Source: Closterium sp. Naga37s-1 (taxonomy: Eukaryota; Streptophyta; Zygnematophyceae; Desmidiales; Closteriaceae). From it: a stretch of 64,000 nucleotides of DNA. Location of the stretch: NCBI GenBank assembly GCA_947471745.1, contig CANJKZ010000090.1:310001-374000 (forward strand). The letters run 5' to 3'. The notes below the pieces were generated by a model. The model saw nothing but the letters and a program-made list of their open reading frames with translations. It did no database searches and was not told the origin of the DNA. Shown here in pieces: positions 13,001 through 64,000 of this stretch; within the stretch, counting starts at the first letter, position 1, and each line of letters starts with the position of its first letter. Made by a program: the position numbers and the translations under genes.

Positions 13001-13561
13001 GACCCTCTGCGGCAGCTTCATCGCCTAATCGCGCAACGGAGACGAGCCACCCCTTTCAAAAAGCAATACCACGAGTGAAAAAACGTGATGGCAACTGGGT
13101 AACGGACCCAGCAAATCAACATGAAGAGTAGCATTCCCTCCGCAACTAGGGTTTCGCTTGTGAATCGACTCAAAACCAGGTCAGTTGAAACTCCCCTTTC
13201 ATAATTACGCCTCCGTCCCTCGCGCGTTGGAAACCTACGCGCAACGTATGGTCCTAGCGCCATCTCCTCCCTGAACGTCAGACGCTCTCTAGTCGCCTAA
13301 CCTGCAAATTAACTACTGGCTGTGGCTATAGCACCACCGAATCCAAAGATAAAAATCCTTCCCATTTTCCCCAGCGCTTGTCTGCTTCTGAGAGGCCTTA
13401 GGGATGTCTAGGCTATGCCCCTGGATATTGCCGCAGCTACTCCCGATCGCCCTCGTTATTGTCATAGTGATCACCTTGCCTGTGCGCTTCAAGTGAGCCG
13501 CATATGCCTTGACGAAGGCATGCGGCGACACGTCCTTCACGGTTGTTCCTGTGGCCACCAT
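10084..13561 (-). CDS. RPS19: 40S ribosomal protein S19 (eS19), 5 exons, 152 aa
   Basis: This is a structural protein of the small cytosolic ribosomal subunit. Minus-strand exons: 13561-13475, 12307-12217, 11780-11715, 11118-11001 and 10180-10084, totalling 459 nt in matching phases. The reading starts [20 protein letters not shown], continues through [50 protein letters not shown] and [20 protein letters not shown], and ends [18 protein letters not shown] plus an Ala/Glu tail. Plants usually have about 143 aa; the extra length is the [13 protein letters not shown] tail. Introns 1, 3 and 4 are long and hold broken partial copies of exons 2 and 4 (listed separately). Intron 3 also has a poly-G run at 11612-11637. 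The gene is in tandem orientation between KTI12 upstream and V-ATPase E downstream. Confidence 0.96.
10482..10895 (-). pseudogene. Three decayed partial copies of eS19 exon 4 within intron 4
   Basis: The 3' part of exon 4 and its donor (CCGTTGGCGTCCTGCTCGAC on the + strand at 11001) recur at 10834-10895 with few changes. They recur at about 10672-10733 in decayed form (GTCCTGTTCGACGATGC...) and at about 10482-10540 in the most decayed form. Spacing is about 165-185 bp. None carries the exon's 5' half or an acceptor in the right place. They look like stepwise tandem duplications of exon plus flanking intron, with decay increasing away from the real exon. Confidence 0.8.
11190..11253 (-). pseudogene. 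Partial copy of eS19 exon 4 (5' half) within intron 3
   Basis: The 5' half of exon 4 with its acceptor is duplicated just upstream. The minus strand reads GCGGGCCGAAGAACGTGTAG then CGGCCGTCGCACTTCTGCAG, against the real exon at 11118. The copy carries an in-frame stop, so including it as an extra exon would truncate the protein. It adjoins a perfect TGAGACGTCTCA palindrome at 11168-11179. Confidence 0.8.
11612..11637. repeat. Poly-G run
   Basis: About 26 consecutive G residues lie in a purine-rich part of eS19 intron 3 (poly-C on the sense strand). It could form a G-quadruplex; its length may be a sequencing artefact. Confidence 0.9.
12405..12452 (-). repeat. Partial copy of eS19 exon 2 acceptor region
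   Basis: GTCAGCCCATATAGAAACC followed by TTCACCTGATGCGGTCACGC repeats the start of exon 2 and its upstream intron (12288-12335), about 123 bp away. It includes a copy of the CAG acceptor but only a few exon codons. Confidence 0.75.
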
Positions 13562-14326
13562 CCTGCCCTTTTTCTTCTGCGATTAAACTAAAAACTTGGA
13601 AAAGAAAAGACGCTCGTCTATGGTGCGGAGGAGTATGCGCGGCACCACGCAGGCCTATGGGGCCAGGGAGGATTCTGGCTCAAGGGCGGAAAAGGAGGTA
13701 GAGGAGAAAAGAGGAGAGCCAAAATACCGAGAATAGGTCAATGGCGGAGGGAGCAGGGCAGGGGAGGGAGAGGTGTGACAAATGGGGAAGGATAGGAGGG
13801 GAGAGGCAGAGAGGAGGGAAGGGAGACAGGGAGGGGAGGGAGAGGAGGGAAGCGGAAGCGAGGGAAAAGGTTGGGGGAGTTTCCCCCGGAAAGGCTGTGC
13901 CTGGGACAGAAATCGCGCAGAGTTGGAGGCAGGGAGAATCCGCGGCGAAAGATACGTGTTTGGCGGAGACCTTGCGAAGGGTAACAGAGTACGAAGAGGG
14001 AAGGTTGACGAGGATGCTTTGGGAGTGGCGAGGGATGTGGAGCTCGAGGGCGGTGGTGGAAAGCCACCCAAAACAAATCAGTCGCACAATCTTTGAATAT
14101 ACAACATGATCATTTCAATCAATCCTCATTTCCTACATATATTGTGTGCAACCACAGTGTTTCTAGTAGCCAAACCAAACTACTACATAGAAATCTACCA
14201 GTTGTGGAGTCACACACAAGCTTTGCCATTGGTATTTTAGCAGAATCTTGACAAGGGGAGGCATACAGAAAGGCATTAGCTTAAACATCAACTCAGGAAA
14301 TACCACATTACACATTTAACGAGGTT
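13562..14326 (-). promoter_or_regulatory. eS19 upstream region / KTI12 3' flank
   Basis: This 765-bp stretch between two minus-strand genes should contain the eS19 promoter and the KTI12 3' UTR. Its left two thirds (13,640-14,050) are strongly purine-rich on the + strand. Several overlapping open frames there have the biased Ser/Pro/Leu composition expected of polypyrimidine DNA and no recognisable domain. The right third is AT-rich. Confidence 0.5.
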
Positions 14327-16602
14327 TCATGTAACCTCTCGAACAATGTACTCAGCAAAGAATCTTTTTGCCGACTCTGCATCCTTGGGCGGTGCATTCC
14401 CAGACAAAGCAGCTTGCCCAGCCAGGCGAACAAATGTCCTACGCAACCGTTGCAATTCCGGAAGACCAACGGGCCGCCGTAATACTATGTTGTTACTTGG
14501 TCCCAAATCTACTGTGAATGGTGATGAGGCGCCTCCTAGCGATGCCTGAGCATCCATCACGGCGGAAATCACCTCCTGGGAAAGAAAGAAAGTCACAGGG
14601 GAAGAGAACGATCAGTATGTAAGAGGTGTGTGTGTGTGAGCGCATGCGCGTGTGCAAGTGTATGTGTGCTTCGGAAAGAAGGGAGAGGGGGAAAGGGAGG
14701 CGAGGGCAAAGAAACCGCTGTCAAGTAATGAAGCGATCAGCATACTGCCCAGCCCAGCAGGCATGGTGTACAGCAGACAGCACTGACTCGGACCACCTGA
14801 ACCCTCAGTCTTTTCCTTACCTTTGTGGCCCGGTCCATCTCATACAGCACATTGGCATCTGACGCTGTAGCCTGCACCATCCAAGACAAAGGGAAATTTC
14901 ATCAAGCGTTAGACTCATTAAGTTGATAGCACTCGAAGCCAAGGGCTGCAGTGATATAATTGGCTAGCTCATTTGTGAATGAGCAGGTGAGTGAAATCTG
15001 TGCATGCGATTTATGAAAAAGGTCTGCTGTCAGGAGGGGGCTCACTGTCTGAGTGGCAACTGTTGGTTGCAACGCCATGCCTGCTCGCCCCCGTCCGTTT
15101 GCTGCTCCGCTTCCTCCCACAAGCAGTGTCACCACCTCGCCTATAACCTGCTCTGCCTCCTCTGCCGCTTGCTCTGGCAGCACGGGGATTACGGGTAGGA
15201 AGAAGGGTATTCAAGCAGCTGTTAAAAGACAGTTTAGAGGAGCGACACTCCGACAGCCTCTGCATCTTGTGTCCACCAGGAGTCTCACAACCCACGATCC
15301 ACCGCTTGCCCTTCACCATTCAACACTTACCACTGAATCCACATCCGGTTATCATCAGATGCATTCCTTTGAATATCCCTGCCTGCATTGCATGCCACTG
15401 GCTGCATCAAATATCACTGGCTGCATCACATACCGGCGGCAGGATGAAGTTCAAAGAGGGGCGAGTCCCAGCGATTGCGACCCACCGGCCTTTCGAATCG
15501 ACCCAACAGATCCTCCAAACTGATAACGGGCAGAGATGAGTAGAGGGGTGGCATGGCGAAAGGGGGGGAAGGGATGGCGTGGTGAAGAGAATTGGTGAAC
15601 GGAATAGATGGGAAGGGGGGCGGGGGGTGGAGGGTGGTTGCGGAGGGGAGGATGAGGAGGAGAGAGAGCAGGGCGGGGGAAGTTCGGAGCAGGGGGAGAG
15701 AGAAGAATAGTGAAATTGAATATAGGAAAAGTGGCAAATTCGGGCTCCAGGGCTGTAGGGAAAAGTGGCAGGACTCCCCTGCTTTGGCTGACTCTCAGAA
15801 GGATCCCAACAAAAGCTCCCACGAACCAACTATCTCCGCACTCACATATGGGGAGCGTAGCAGGGCTCTCCTGCGTCTCTGCGCCTGTCGTTCCACTCCC
15901 TTGCCGTCTCTGCCGCCACGTCGCAATGCACCTGGCGAAATGGGGGGAGCGGGGGATTGAAAAAGGGGAAGGGGAAGGGGAAGGATAGGGGGGTGCAGAG
16001 GGATGCAAAGGGATGCAAAATAAGGTTATTCACAGGCTCACAACGCAGACACACCGCTCACACTCACTGCATCGCACTCACCACGCAGTATTTGGTGGCA
16101 GCAGCACGTGCCAGGCACCACAGCTCGTATCGGTACCCCTTGATGGCGTTCAGCGAATCAACGATCACAATTCGATCCTTGCCGACCGCGCGATCCACTT
16201 CCGATCGCAGCGATCCTCGCAGATTCTTCTCGGCCACCATATCTGCACGGTTGACCGGGAATTGACCGGGATTGACCGAGGGATGAATGAGAATTCACCG
16301 AGGGTTGACTGGTGTAACGCAGCGAATGAGTAAGAACTTGTAACTCGTGTGACAGTGACAGTAACAGTACCCCAATTTAAAACACTCCCAGAAACCCCCT
16401 GCAGAATAAATTACGTACTTTGATAGCCATCGTCGCGGCCTATGTGAAGCTGCTCCTCGCCTAGGAGGACCACACTTAATCTACTATCGCCGGGAGTGCT
16501 ATTCTGCTGCTCGTTAATAGCAGCCTCGAGAGACGCTACAAGCTGCCTCGCTACTGTAGACTTGCCACTGCACGGCTGGCCGCAAATCAGCACCAGTGCC
16601 AT
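14327..16602 (-). CDS. KTI12: KTI12 / DRL1 homologue (Elongator-associated P-loop protein), 7 exons, 314 aa
   Basis: KTI12 (DRL1/ELO4 in Arabidopsis) is an ATPase that works with Elongator in tRNA wobble-uridine modification. Minus-strand exons: 16602-16419, 16242-16082, 15931-15846, 15519-15434, 15173-15046, 14871-14821 and 14575-14327. They total 945 nt with consistent phases, giving 314 aa against about 302 in Arabidopsis. The N-terminus MALVLICGQPCSGKST contains the Walker A loop (GQPCSGKST). Later blocks match the family: NMVAEKNLRGSLRSEVDRAV, IVIVDSLNAIKGYRYELWC, GRNRWDSPLFELHP, LQPTVATQT, ANVLYEMDRATK, and GLPELQRLRRTFVRLAGQ near the C-terminus. The least certain boundary is the start of exon 5 at 15173. 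The gene is divergent from the PTEN2-like gene. Confidence 0.95.
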
Positions 16603-17917
16603 CCCTCGTCTCGCGAGTTGATTGGTGCAACTGTGTTTGTTTTGATCCCCCAGCGTGACTTCAATATTTCAAGCTCGCAATCGCAGCTGCATTGATCGCC
16701 AGTCGTGGCGACCAAGCCGAAAAGGGATCACAGTTCGCGGCGCATTACGGAGTGAGCTTGAAATAGGTTGAGGAAATTATGTCCCTGTGCGCAATCTATG
16801 TGGAGGAGTCCCAGAGTTCCTCGGTTTTGAGAAAGCGTTTGATTATTCGTACAGTTATCATACACATCAAGAATTGAGAACTTAGGGCGCGTAACCATTT
16901 TTGTTTTTCCTGAAGTTACGTTTTGAACGAACGCTCGACAGATGGACGGTTCCATTGCACATAACGAACCGTCCGTCCAACGAAACAGAACGCAAACATT
17001 TGAACCGTCTTGTTGAACTTTTTTGATGTTTTGAACTCACGCGAAAATAACGACTGTTACGCAATCATACAGCTCTCGCAATTTTCGTGAGCCAATATAT
17101 GCGGCTCGGCCAACAATTTCGCACGTTCATGAATGAGTTCACCGAAAGAATGTCAGTTTCAGTTTTCCCCGCGAGTACAGAAGAATTTCGCGCGCCAACC
17201 ACAAATCGCCATATTTGATCAGTTCATTGCTGACGAACCGTAACCATGCAAGTGACGGTTTCCCTCCGTTTTGCGGAAAAAGTTCAGTACGGTTATGTTG
17301 CGACGGCGACGTCGCAGGGCTACTTGTGAAACATCTGCGAGCAATGGCGAAACGTGTAACCAGTGTTTCGAACGGACTGTCCGAATAACGAACCGTCAAA
17401 ACCAAAATGGTTACGCGCCCTTAGTACAAGCATTGTAACGAGCCACGAATCGGGTTCAAACCGATCAGCTGACACCAGCCTTCTAGACGCCTTCGCCGTG
17501 TTACCGAGGCTCGAAAAAGGATCGCAGACATTCGCCGCTTCTTGACGCAAGATTTGGCTGCCTTCCCTTTCCCCTGACCTTGGGATCTCCCCGCCTACAG
17601 TATTGGAATTTGGTTGCCACTGACATCAGCAGAAGGCCAACAGAAGAGAAGCACTTGTAATACGAGAATTTTATCATCCTCTAGACATTGACATAGCTCA
17701 GTTGTGGGACATGTTGTCGTGTCCGGTTGGCTTATTCAACCTTCCTTTCTTGAAGTAAACGCATTTTCGCGCGAAGCGTAGCGTTTTACACGTACATTGA
17801 AGAGCTCACTCAAGTATCACCCTCTATCAGCCTCCTTCCTTTTGTTGAGTAGTAAAAATTGTTGCTCGAACTGAAGGATCTCTCTTAAAGAAGTCGGTTT
17901 TGGACTGATCCGGAGCC
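16603..17917. promoter_or_regulatory. Divergent promoter region, KTI12 (-) and PTEN2-like (+)
   Basis: These 1.3 kb separate two start codons on opposite strands and hold no recognised exon. A 536-bp MITE (16885-17420) lies in the middle. Any regulatory element of either gene must therefore lie in the roughly 280 bp on the KTI12 side, the roughly 500 bp on the PTEN side, or the MITE itself. Confidence 0.6.
16885..17420. mobile_element. Non-autonomous PIF/Harbinger-like MITE (536 bp)
   Basis: The left end GGGCGCGTAACCATTTT (16885-16901) is the exact reverse complement of the right end AAAATGGTTACGCGCCC (17404-17420). Both ends are flanked by TTA (16882-16884 and 17421-17423). A 3-bp TTA/TAA target duplication with G-rich terminal inverted repeats is the signature of PIF/Harbinger Tourist-type elements. 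The interior has no transposase frame but carries several copies of GAACCGT / ACGGTTC, possible subterminal transposase-binding repeats. Confidence 0.88.
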
Positions 17918-59950
<42,033 letters not shown>

Positions 59951-60161
59951 GAGCTGCAGGGCAGCTGCTGAATGGACCCTGGTAGTGAAACTTCTGCAGG
60001 GAGATGGTGGAATTGATTCTGTAAGCTAGTGTGAAAGTTGAACTTAACATCACTTAAGTGCGTTGCTACACTAGTTTTGAGATTGAAAAACGAGAATACA
60101 TACCATAGTTGAGTCAAGCAAAAGCGCTAATCATTACGCCTAGGAGCATCGACTGTACACA

Positions 60162-60167
60162 ATAAAT
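60162..60167 (+). terminator. Probable poly(A) signal of the PTEN2-like gene
   Basis: AATAAA lies about 210 nt after the PTEN2-like stop codon and 60 bp before the convergent C2-gene stop. A second AATAAA lies at about 60202. Confidence 0.5.
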
Positions 60168-60225
60168 CAAGCTTCCTGATTTGAAATGAAGGCGTTTTCC
60201 AAATAAATCATGACATCAGGCTCCC

Positions 60226-62717
60226 TCATTTGAAGAACCCCTTGCGGCGGCCAAAAAACCCCTTGCGCTTATACTTGTGCTTATAATGGTGGTGCCCGTA
60301 ACCATGGTGCCCATGGTGGTGCACCACCACCGGGGGAGCCCCATACCCATACGGGCCAGTAGGAGGGGGAGGATACCCATAGGGCGCAGGGGGGTAATGG
60401 CTATGACTATGCCCATGCCCGGCATATGCTGCTGCTGTTCCCACCAGCGCTCCCACTGCCCCCAGCACAGTGTTTACAGAAGAGGAAACGCTAGGAGGCT
60501 TGGAGTAGGCAGGAGGGGCGGTGTGGGCAGCAGGGTAGGGGGAGGGTGCGCTCTGGGGGTAAGGGGCAGGGTAGGAGGACGCAGGGGGGTAGGGGGAGGC
60601 GGCTGGGGGAGGGTAGGCGGATGGGGGAGGGGCGGAGGAGGATGGGGGAGGGTAGGCGGATGGGGGAGGGGCGGGGTGGCCTGGGGCGGGTGGGTAGGGG
60701 TTTGGTGGGCCGGATGGGGGCGGGTAAGGTGACCCTGCAGGGTATGCTGGGGCTGGGGGGTATGGTGCGGTGGGGTACGGTGCAGGTGGGTATGATGATG
60801 GGGGGTATCCTCCAGGTGCCCTAGCCTGGGGTGGGGAGTTGGGGGGGGGGGGGGGGGGGGGTGATGGGTGGGGGTGAGGGAGAAGAGAGGAAGTGGTGAG
60901 ATGGGTTGGGGAGGAAAGGGAAAGCGATTCGATATGGAATGGTTAAGCAGAAAAGCAAGCATTGGCATAAGCATGAGCAGAGAAAAATGAATGGGGGAAG
61001 ATGAATGGGGGAAAAAAGGGTGGGCGACGGGAAGGGGAAGTTGACAGGGACAGGGGAGGGGGGAAACGGGAAGGGGAAAGGGGGGCCTGCACTTACCCCA
61101 GGAGCTTTGATAATCAAATGAAGGCTGCCACGTTGCCTGCAAGGACAGACAAAATCGGGAAGAGTGCCAATCACAGGAAATCACATTAGAGAAACTACAC
61201 AGCAAAGGCAGTGGCAACAAATAGTCAACCAGGCAACATAAGCGAGACATTAGGTGTGTTCAGAACATCCAGCATGTTTGAAAACCTCTTGAGGCCACGG
61301 AAAACGCATGACAACAAAAACTACAGTCAATTCACAATAACTACATCTACAGTGAATACTCACTTCTGGCTCTTGGTGTAGACGGGGTGCCACATGTCCC
61401 ACACGCCCATGGAGAACGCCTGGCGGAAATTCACCCGGCAGCTGCCAATCACGTCGTCGCGCCCCAGGTTGTCATTCCACAGCACTGCAGAGAACTCCTC
61501 TACACCGGGCAACAACTGCAGGTGGAACGTGGAGTTGAATGCAGGGGTAGTGCCGCCATCTGCGGGGAGGAATGGGTGGGGGATGGGGGTAAGTAGAGGG
61601 CGGGAGCACCGCTGAGAACTCTACACCTGCAGCAACTGCAGGTGGAATGTGGAGTTGAATGCAGGGGTGGTGCCGCCATCTTAGCAGATTGAAAGCGAAG
61701 GGGAATCGGGAGGGTGGGTGGCGAGGTTGGCGGAGGTGTGGGGGGGGGATTGAGGGTAAGGGCGAGCGGGAGCGGGAGAAGGGAGTGGGGACAAGGATGG
61801 GGGAGGATCGGGATGGAAAGGGAAAGAATAGAAGCATCTGTGATAGTAACAACAGCGTCGTTTTCGAAGGAGCACTCTTTCGGTTTCACAAAAGCACAAG
61901 TCACAAGTTACAGACGATTTCGTTACACCGCACCATCCAATGCTTGCGTGCACCCGAATCCCTCGCACACACACCTCAATCTTTCACGCACACCCTGTCG
62001 CACATACCCACGACCTCTCGCACATTCCCAACATTACGCGCCCGCGTCCGCGCCCGCACACGCACGCACGCGCGCACATCCTTACACGTATCGCCCATAC
62101 CACAATCTTTCGCGCATACCTTTATCTGTCTTGGTGCGGAACCGTTGCGAACCGTACTCCACCACGACGTACGGGTCCTGCTTCGTGAAGAGCTCCTTGT
62201 CCTTCAGACCCGACGCTCCCACCACTGGCAGGTAAAGCAGCACGCACCAAGTTTCGCGGATAGGGAATAGGCGCGGATAGAGGATGGCGGGAATACGGGA
62301 GGCGGAGATAGGGGGGAAAGACAGTTGAGACACGACGAGACGAGGCGCGTCAAGACGACAGGAAGGAAGCGATGTAGGGGATGCAACTGCGGGAATAAAA
62401 GCATAGAAAGTTTCAAAAGCTGAACAGGAATCACAACTTACAAGGGTGGCGTGTATGCGAATATTCAGCACACGAGCAGGAAACTACAGGTGACATTTCA
62501 AAAGACTGTCCAGCAAACTCTCCAGGTGACTCATTCGAGGTGACTTTTGAGTCGACCCAAAAGTCACTTCTGACATTCCGAAAGACTATCCAGCCAACTC
62601 TTCAGGTGTCTTATTCAGGTGCTCCCTGAGTCCGTCTCAACCTCCGACCCAACGACCAGGAAGAAAGCCTGGATTCGAGCACTCGGACTCACCGGTGAGC
62701 TCCAACACGCCGCTCAT
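60226..62717 (-). CDS. C2-domain protein with Pro/Tyr-rich and His-rich C-terminus, 5 exons, 321 aa
   Basis: Minus-strand exons: 62717-62693, 62224-62120, 61559-61364, 61136-61097 and 60825-60226, phases consistent. Residues 1 to about 120 form one C2 domain (MSGVLELTVVGASGLKDKEL, TKQDPYVVVEYGSQRFRTK, FNSTFHLQLLPGVEEFSAVL, DDVIGSCRVNF, GSLHLIIKAPG). Acidic residues of the Ca2+-binding loops are present (KD, QDPYV, WNDNLGRDD), so Ca2+-dependent phospholipid binding is likely. Then come about 110 residues of YPP/SYPPP-type repeats, a Gly/Ala hydrophobic stretch (VLGAVGALVGTAAAYAG), and a His/Tyr/Gly-rich basic tail (HHHGHHGYGHHH, RKGFFGRRKGFF). The layout resembles plant SRC2-like small C2 proteins. 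The exact role is unknown. It converges on the PTEN2-like gene with 275 bp between stop codons. Confidence 0.9.
60841..60861 (-). repeat. Poly-G run acting as a polypyrimidine tract
   Basis: Twenty-one G on the + strand are poly-C on the sense strand, a few bases upstream of the acceptor of the last C2-gene exon (AG at 60827-60826). Its length may be polymorphic and could affect splicing. Confidence 0.85.
61620..61679 (-). pseudogene. Partial copy of C2-gene exon 3 (5' half) within intron 2
   Basis: On the minus strand AG|ATGGCGGCACCACCCCTGCA at 61679 repeats the start of exon 3 (61559) about 120 bp upstream. Similarity continues through the FNSTFHLQLL codons and then reaches an in-frame stop, so inclusion would truncate the protein. 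Confidence 0.85.
62540..62567. repeat. 28-bp near-perfect palindrome centred on GTCGAC
   Basis: GTGACTTTTGAGTCGACC continues to AAAAGTCAC and reads almost the same on both strands (one mismatched pair). It lies in intron 1 of the C2 gene. Related palindromes occur at 6682, 11168, 21111 and 56196. Confidence 0.85.
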
Positions 62718-63745
62718 GGCGGCTCGTGATGGACCAAGCTGCTACTTTAGAGTGCGCTTTGAAGCGAAATGCGAGACCACAGTCGAGTGCGCTTCCAAGC
62801 TACTACTGTAGTTTACCCTGGCTAATCGCTTCAGAGCACTCTACGACGGGCCAGTTACAACGCCAACCACCCTCCGGCAGCAGTGGCAGCAGCAAGGCTA
62901 GTCACACCAAGCTTAGTTGCTCGCCAATAAGTGACTAGGTCACAGGAGCAGCAGAAGCGGCAGCAGGAGGTGAACTGGAATTCTGGACTGGAAGTGGGGT
63001 GGGGGTAAGCTGGGTTGGGTTGGAACTTGGAATGCCTAGAGACCTCCACGAATTGGGGAAGATACGAGTTTCGCTCATTCCCCCCCCGACCCGACCCCAC
63101 CCCTTGCTTCGGTCGGCACGGCAACTTTTTTTCGTCTGACGCGGCATTTTTCCACGCTAGCGTGTGAGCCCGGTTTGGGAGGAAAGTGGCGGGCTTTTCT
63201 CTGATTTGACACGAACCTTTTTCCACACGTGTCTCCACATGTTCGCTGCATCGTCACGTCTGTACCTCAGCAGAAACCTGGTTTCAACGACTGCTAACGC
63301 TCCGTTACAGACATCAGCAACATATAAAAGAATCAAGTGCACGAAACAAGATGTGAAGACACCTAATATTACACAATGCTGGCTAGTGCAAGCTTGCTTG
63401 CATCACTAATGCTAATTTATGCTCATGCCTATCCACAAGGTTGAGTGGAGAGCCTGCTCGAATTTAGTAACAATAACATCTCCTAGACCTCTAAAATGTA
63501 ACTCAGGAATCCCATCGTAACTCCTCCTCTTGCCCCTCTTGCAATATCTGTCGCATCTTTCGTACCAACTCGAGCTTCTCCTCTCGACTCCCACTGACCA
63601 ATGTAAAAAAAAAAAAAAAAAAGCAGAGCAAATGTGTGAGGGGACAGCGCAGGAAAACAAAACAACCGTAAACAACAACCACCCACTAAAAGCTCCTATA
63701 ACCAAGTCAGCTCACCAAATCAACCCGCGACCATCACTCATCATC
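62718..63745. promoter_or_regulatory. C2-gene upstream region and 3' flank of the right-edge gene
   Basis: About 1 kb contains no recognised exon. The part nearest 62717 should hold the C2-gene promoter. A poly-A run lies at 63605-63621. Short open frames here show no domain. Confidence 0.45.
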
Positions 63746-64000
63746 TCACCCTTCGTTTGGCGGTAACACCCCACCGCCACCCGAGTTACTGCCACCGCTG
63801 CTGTGGCTGTTGTGTTGAGAGCCTTTCTGGTGTGACCCGCGGTTGCTGCCGTCATCGTCAGAGGCGGTGGGGGAGGAGCGAGAGGAGGAGGACTGGGCCG
63901 CTTGGCCCTGGGATTGGGACTGGTTCTGGTGTTGGTGTTGGGAATGGGATTGGGATCGCTTCTGTTGAGCAGCAGAGGGTATCGAGCTGTAGTCTTTGTC
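63746..64000 (-). CDS. 3' end of a Ser/Gln/His-rich protein gene (runs off the right edge)
   Basis: A minus-strand frame enters from 64000 and stays open to TGA at 63748-63746 (84 codons). The peptide begins DKDYSSIPSAAQQKRSQSH, continues as a Gln/Ser/His-rich stretch (SQHQHQNQSQSQGQ), then Ser-rich and acidic (SSSSRSSPTASDDD), and ends GGGGVLPPNEG. Codon-level order (not a simple repeat) and a natural stop support coding. No domain is visible and the family is not recognised. It has no start codon in the window. Confidence 0.55.
   Translation of the reverse strand, partial: DKDYSSIPSAAQQKRSQSHSQHQHQNQSQSQGQAAQSSSSRSSPTASDDDGSNRGSHQKGSQHNSHSSGGSNSGGGGVLPPNEG

Noticed and set aside
13655-14109. 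Overlapping frames on both strands between eS19 and KTI12
   Set aside because: Purine/pyrimidine-skewed DNA keeps several frames open at once; there is no domain, no codon-level signal, and the strands mirror each other.

Overview
The window looks like nuclear DNA from a photosynthetic green-lineage eukaryote, most likely a streptophyte (land plant or charophyte alga; a zygnematophyte is only a guess). The gene set supports this: the 3' end of a Rubisco activase gene, V-ATPase subunit E, ribosomal protein eS19, the Elongator partner KTI12/DRL1, a plant PTEN2-type gene with the family's characteristic acidic C-terminus, and a C2-domain protein with a Pro/Tyr/His-rich tail. Genes have many small GT-AG introns, GC-rich coding DNA and pyrimidine-rich introns in the sense direction.

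Layout. 1-6526 is an almost perfect 26-bp satellite that runs off the left edge and lies upstream of, probably inside an intron of, the Rubisco activase gene (+, last exons 7034-7865). Convergent to it is V-ATPase E (-, 8216-9567), then eS19 (-, 10084-13561) and KTI12 (-, 14327-16602). A 1.3-kb divergent intergenic region holding a 536-bp PIF/Harbinger-like MITE (16885-17420) separates KTI12 from the PTEN2-like gene (+, 17918-59950), which takes up most of the window. Convergent to PTEN is the C2 gene (-, 60226-62717), and the 3' end of another low-complexity gene (-) enters from the right edge (63746-64000).

The PTEN2-like locus is extraordinary. A 945-codon first exon of low-complexity sequence leads into the phosphatase domain. 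The next 47-nt exon sits in a 149-bp exon-plus-intron unit that has been tandemly amplified to about 62 copies (21.5-31.7 kb). That array also contains three copies of one solo LTR carried along by segmental duplication. A further exon then runs in frame into an E/K/G/S-rich segment and a 12-bp minisatellite coding Glu-Asn-Ser-His, about 1,940 units and 23.3 kb long. After that array come a possible degenerate remnant of the catalytic loop and eight exons whose phases join perfectly through the C2 domain to the conserved C-terminus. The short exon coding the YKVYNLC segment and an intact CX5R active site are not visible. Either this allele is decaying or the assembly lost sequence in the arrays.

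A theme across several genes is partial tandem duplication of exons with their flanking intron, at spacings of roughly 100-240 bp (eS19 exons 2 and 4, at least six PTEN exons, C2-gene exon 3). The PTEN 149-bp array looks like an extreme case of the same process. Exon coordinates below were derived by hand from splice consensus, reading phase and remembered family sequences; no alignment or transcript data were used.
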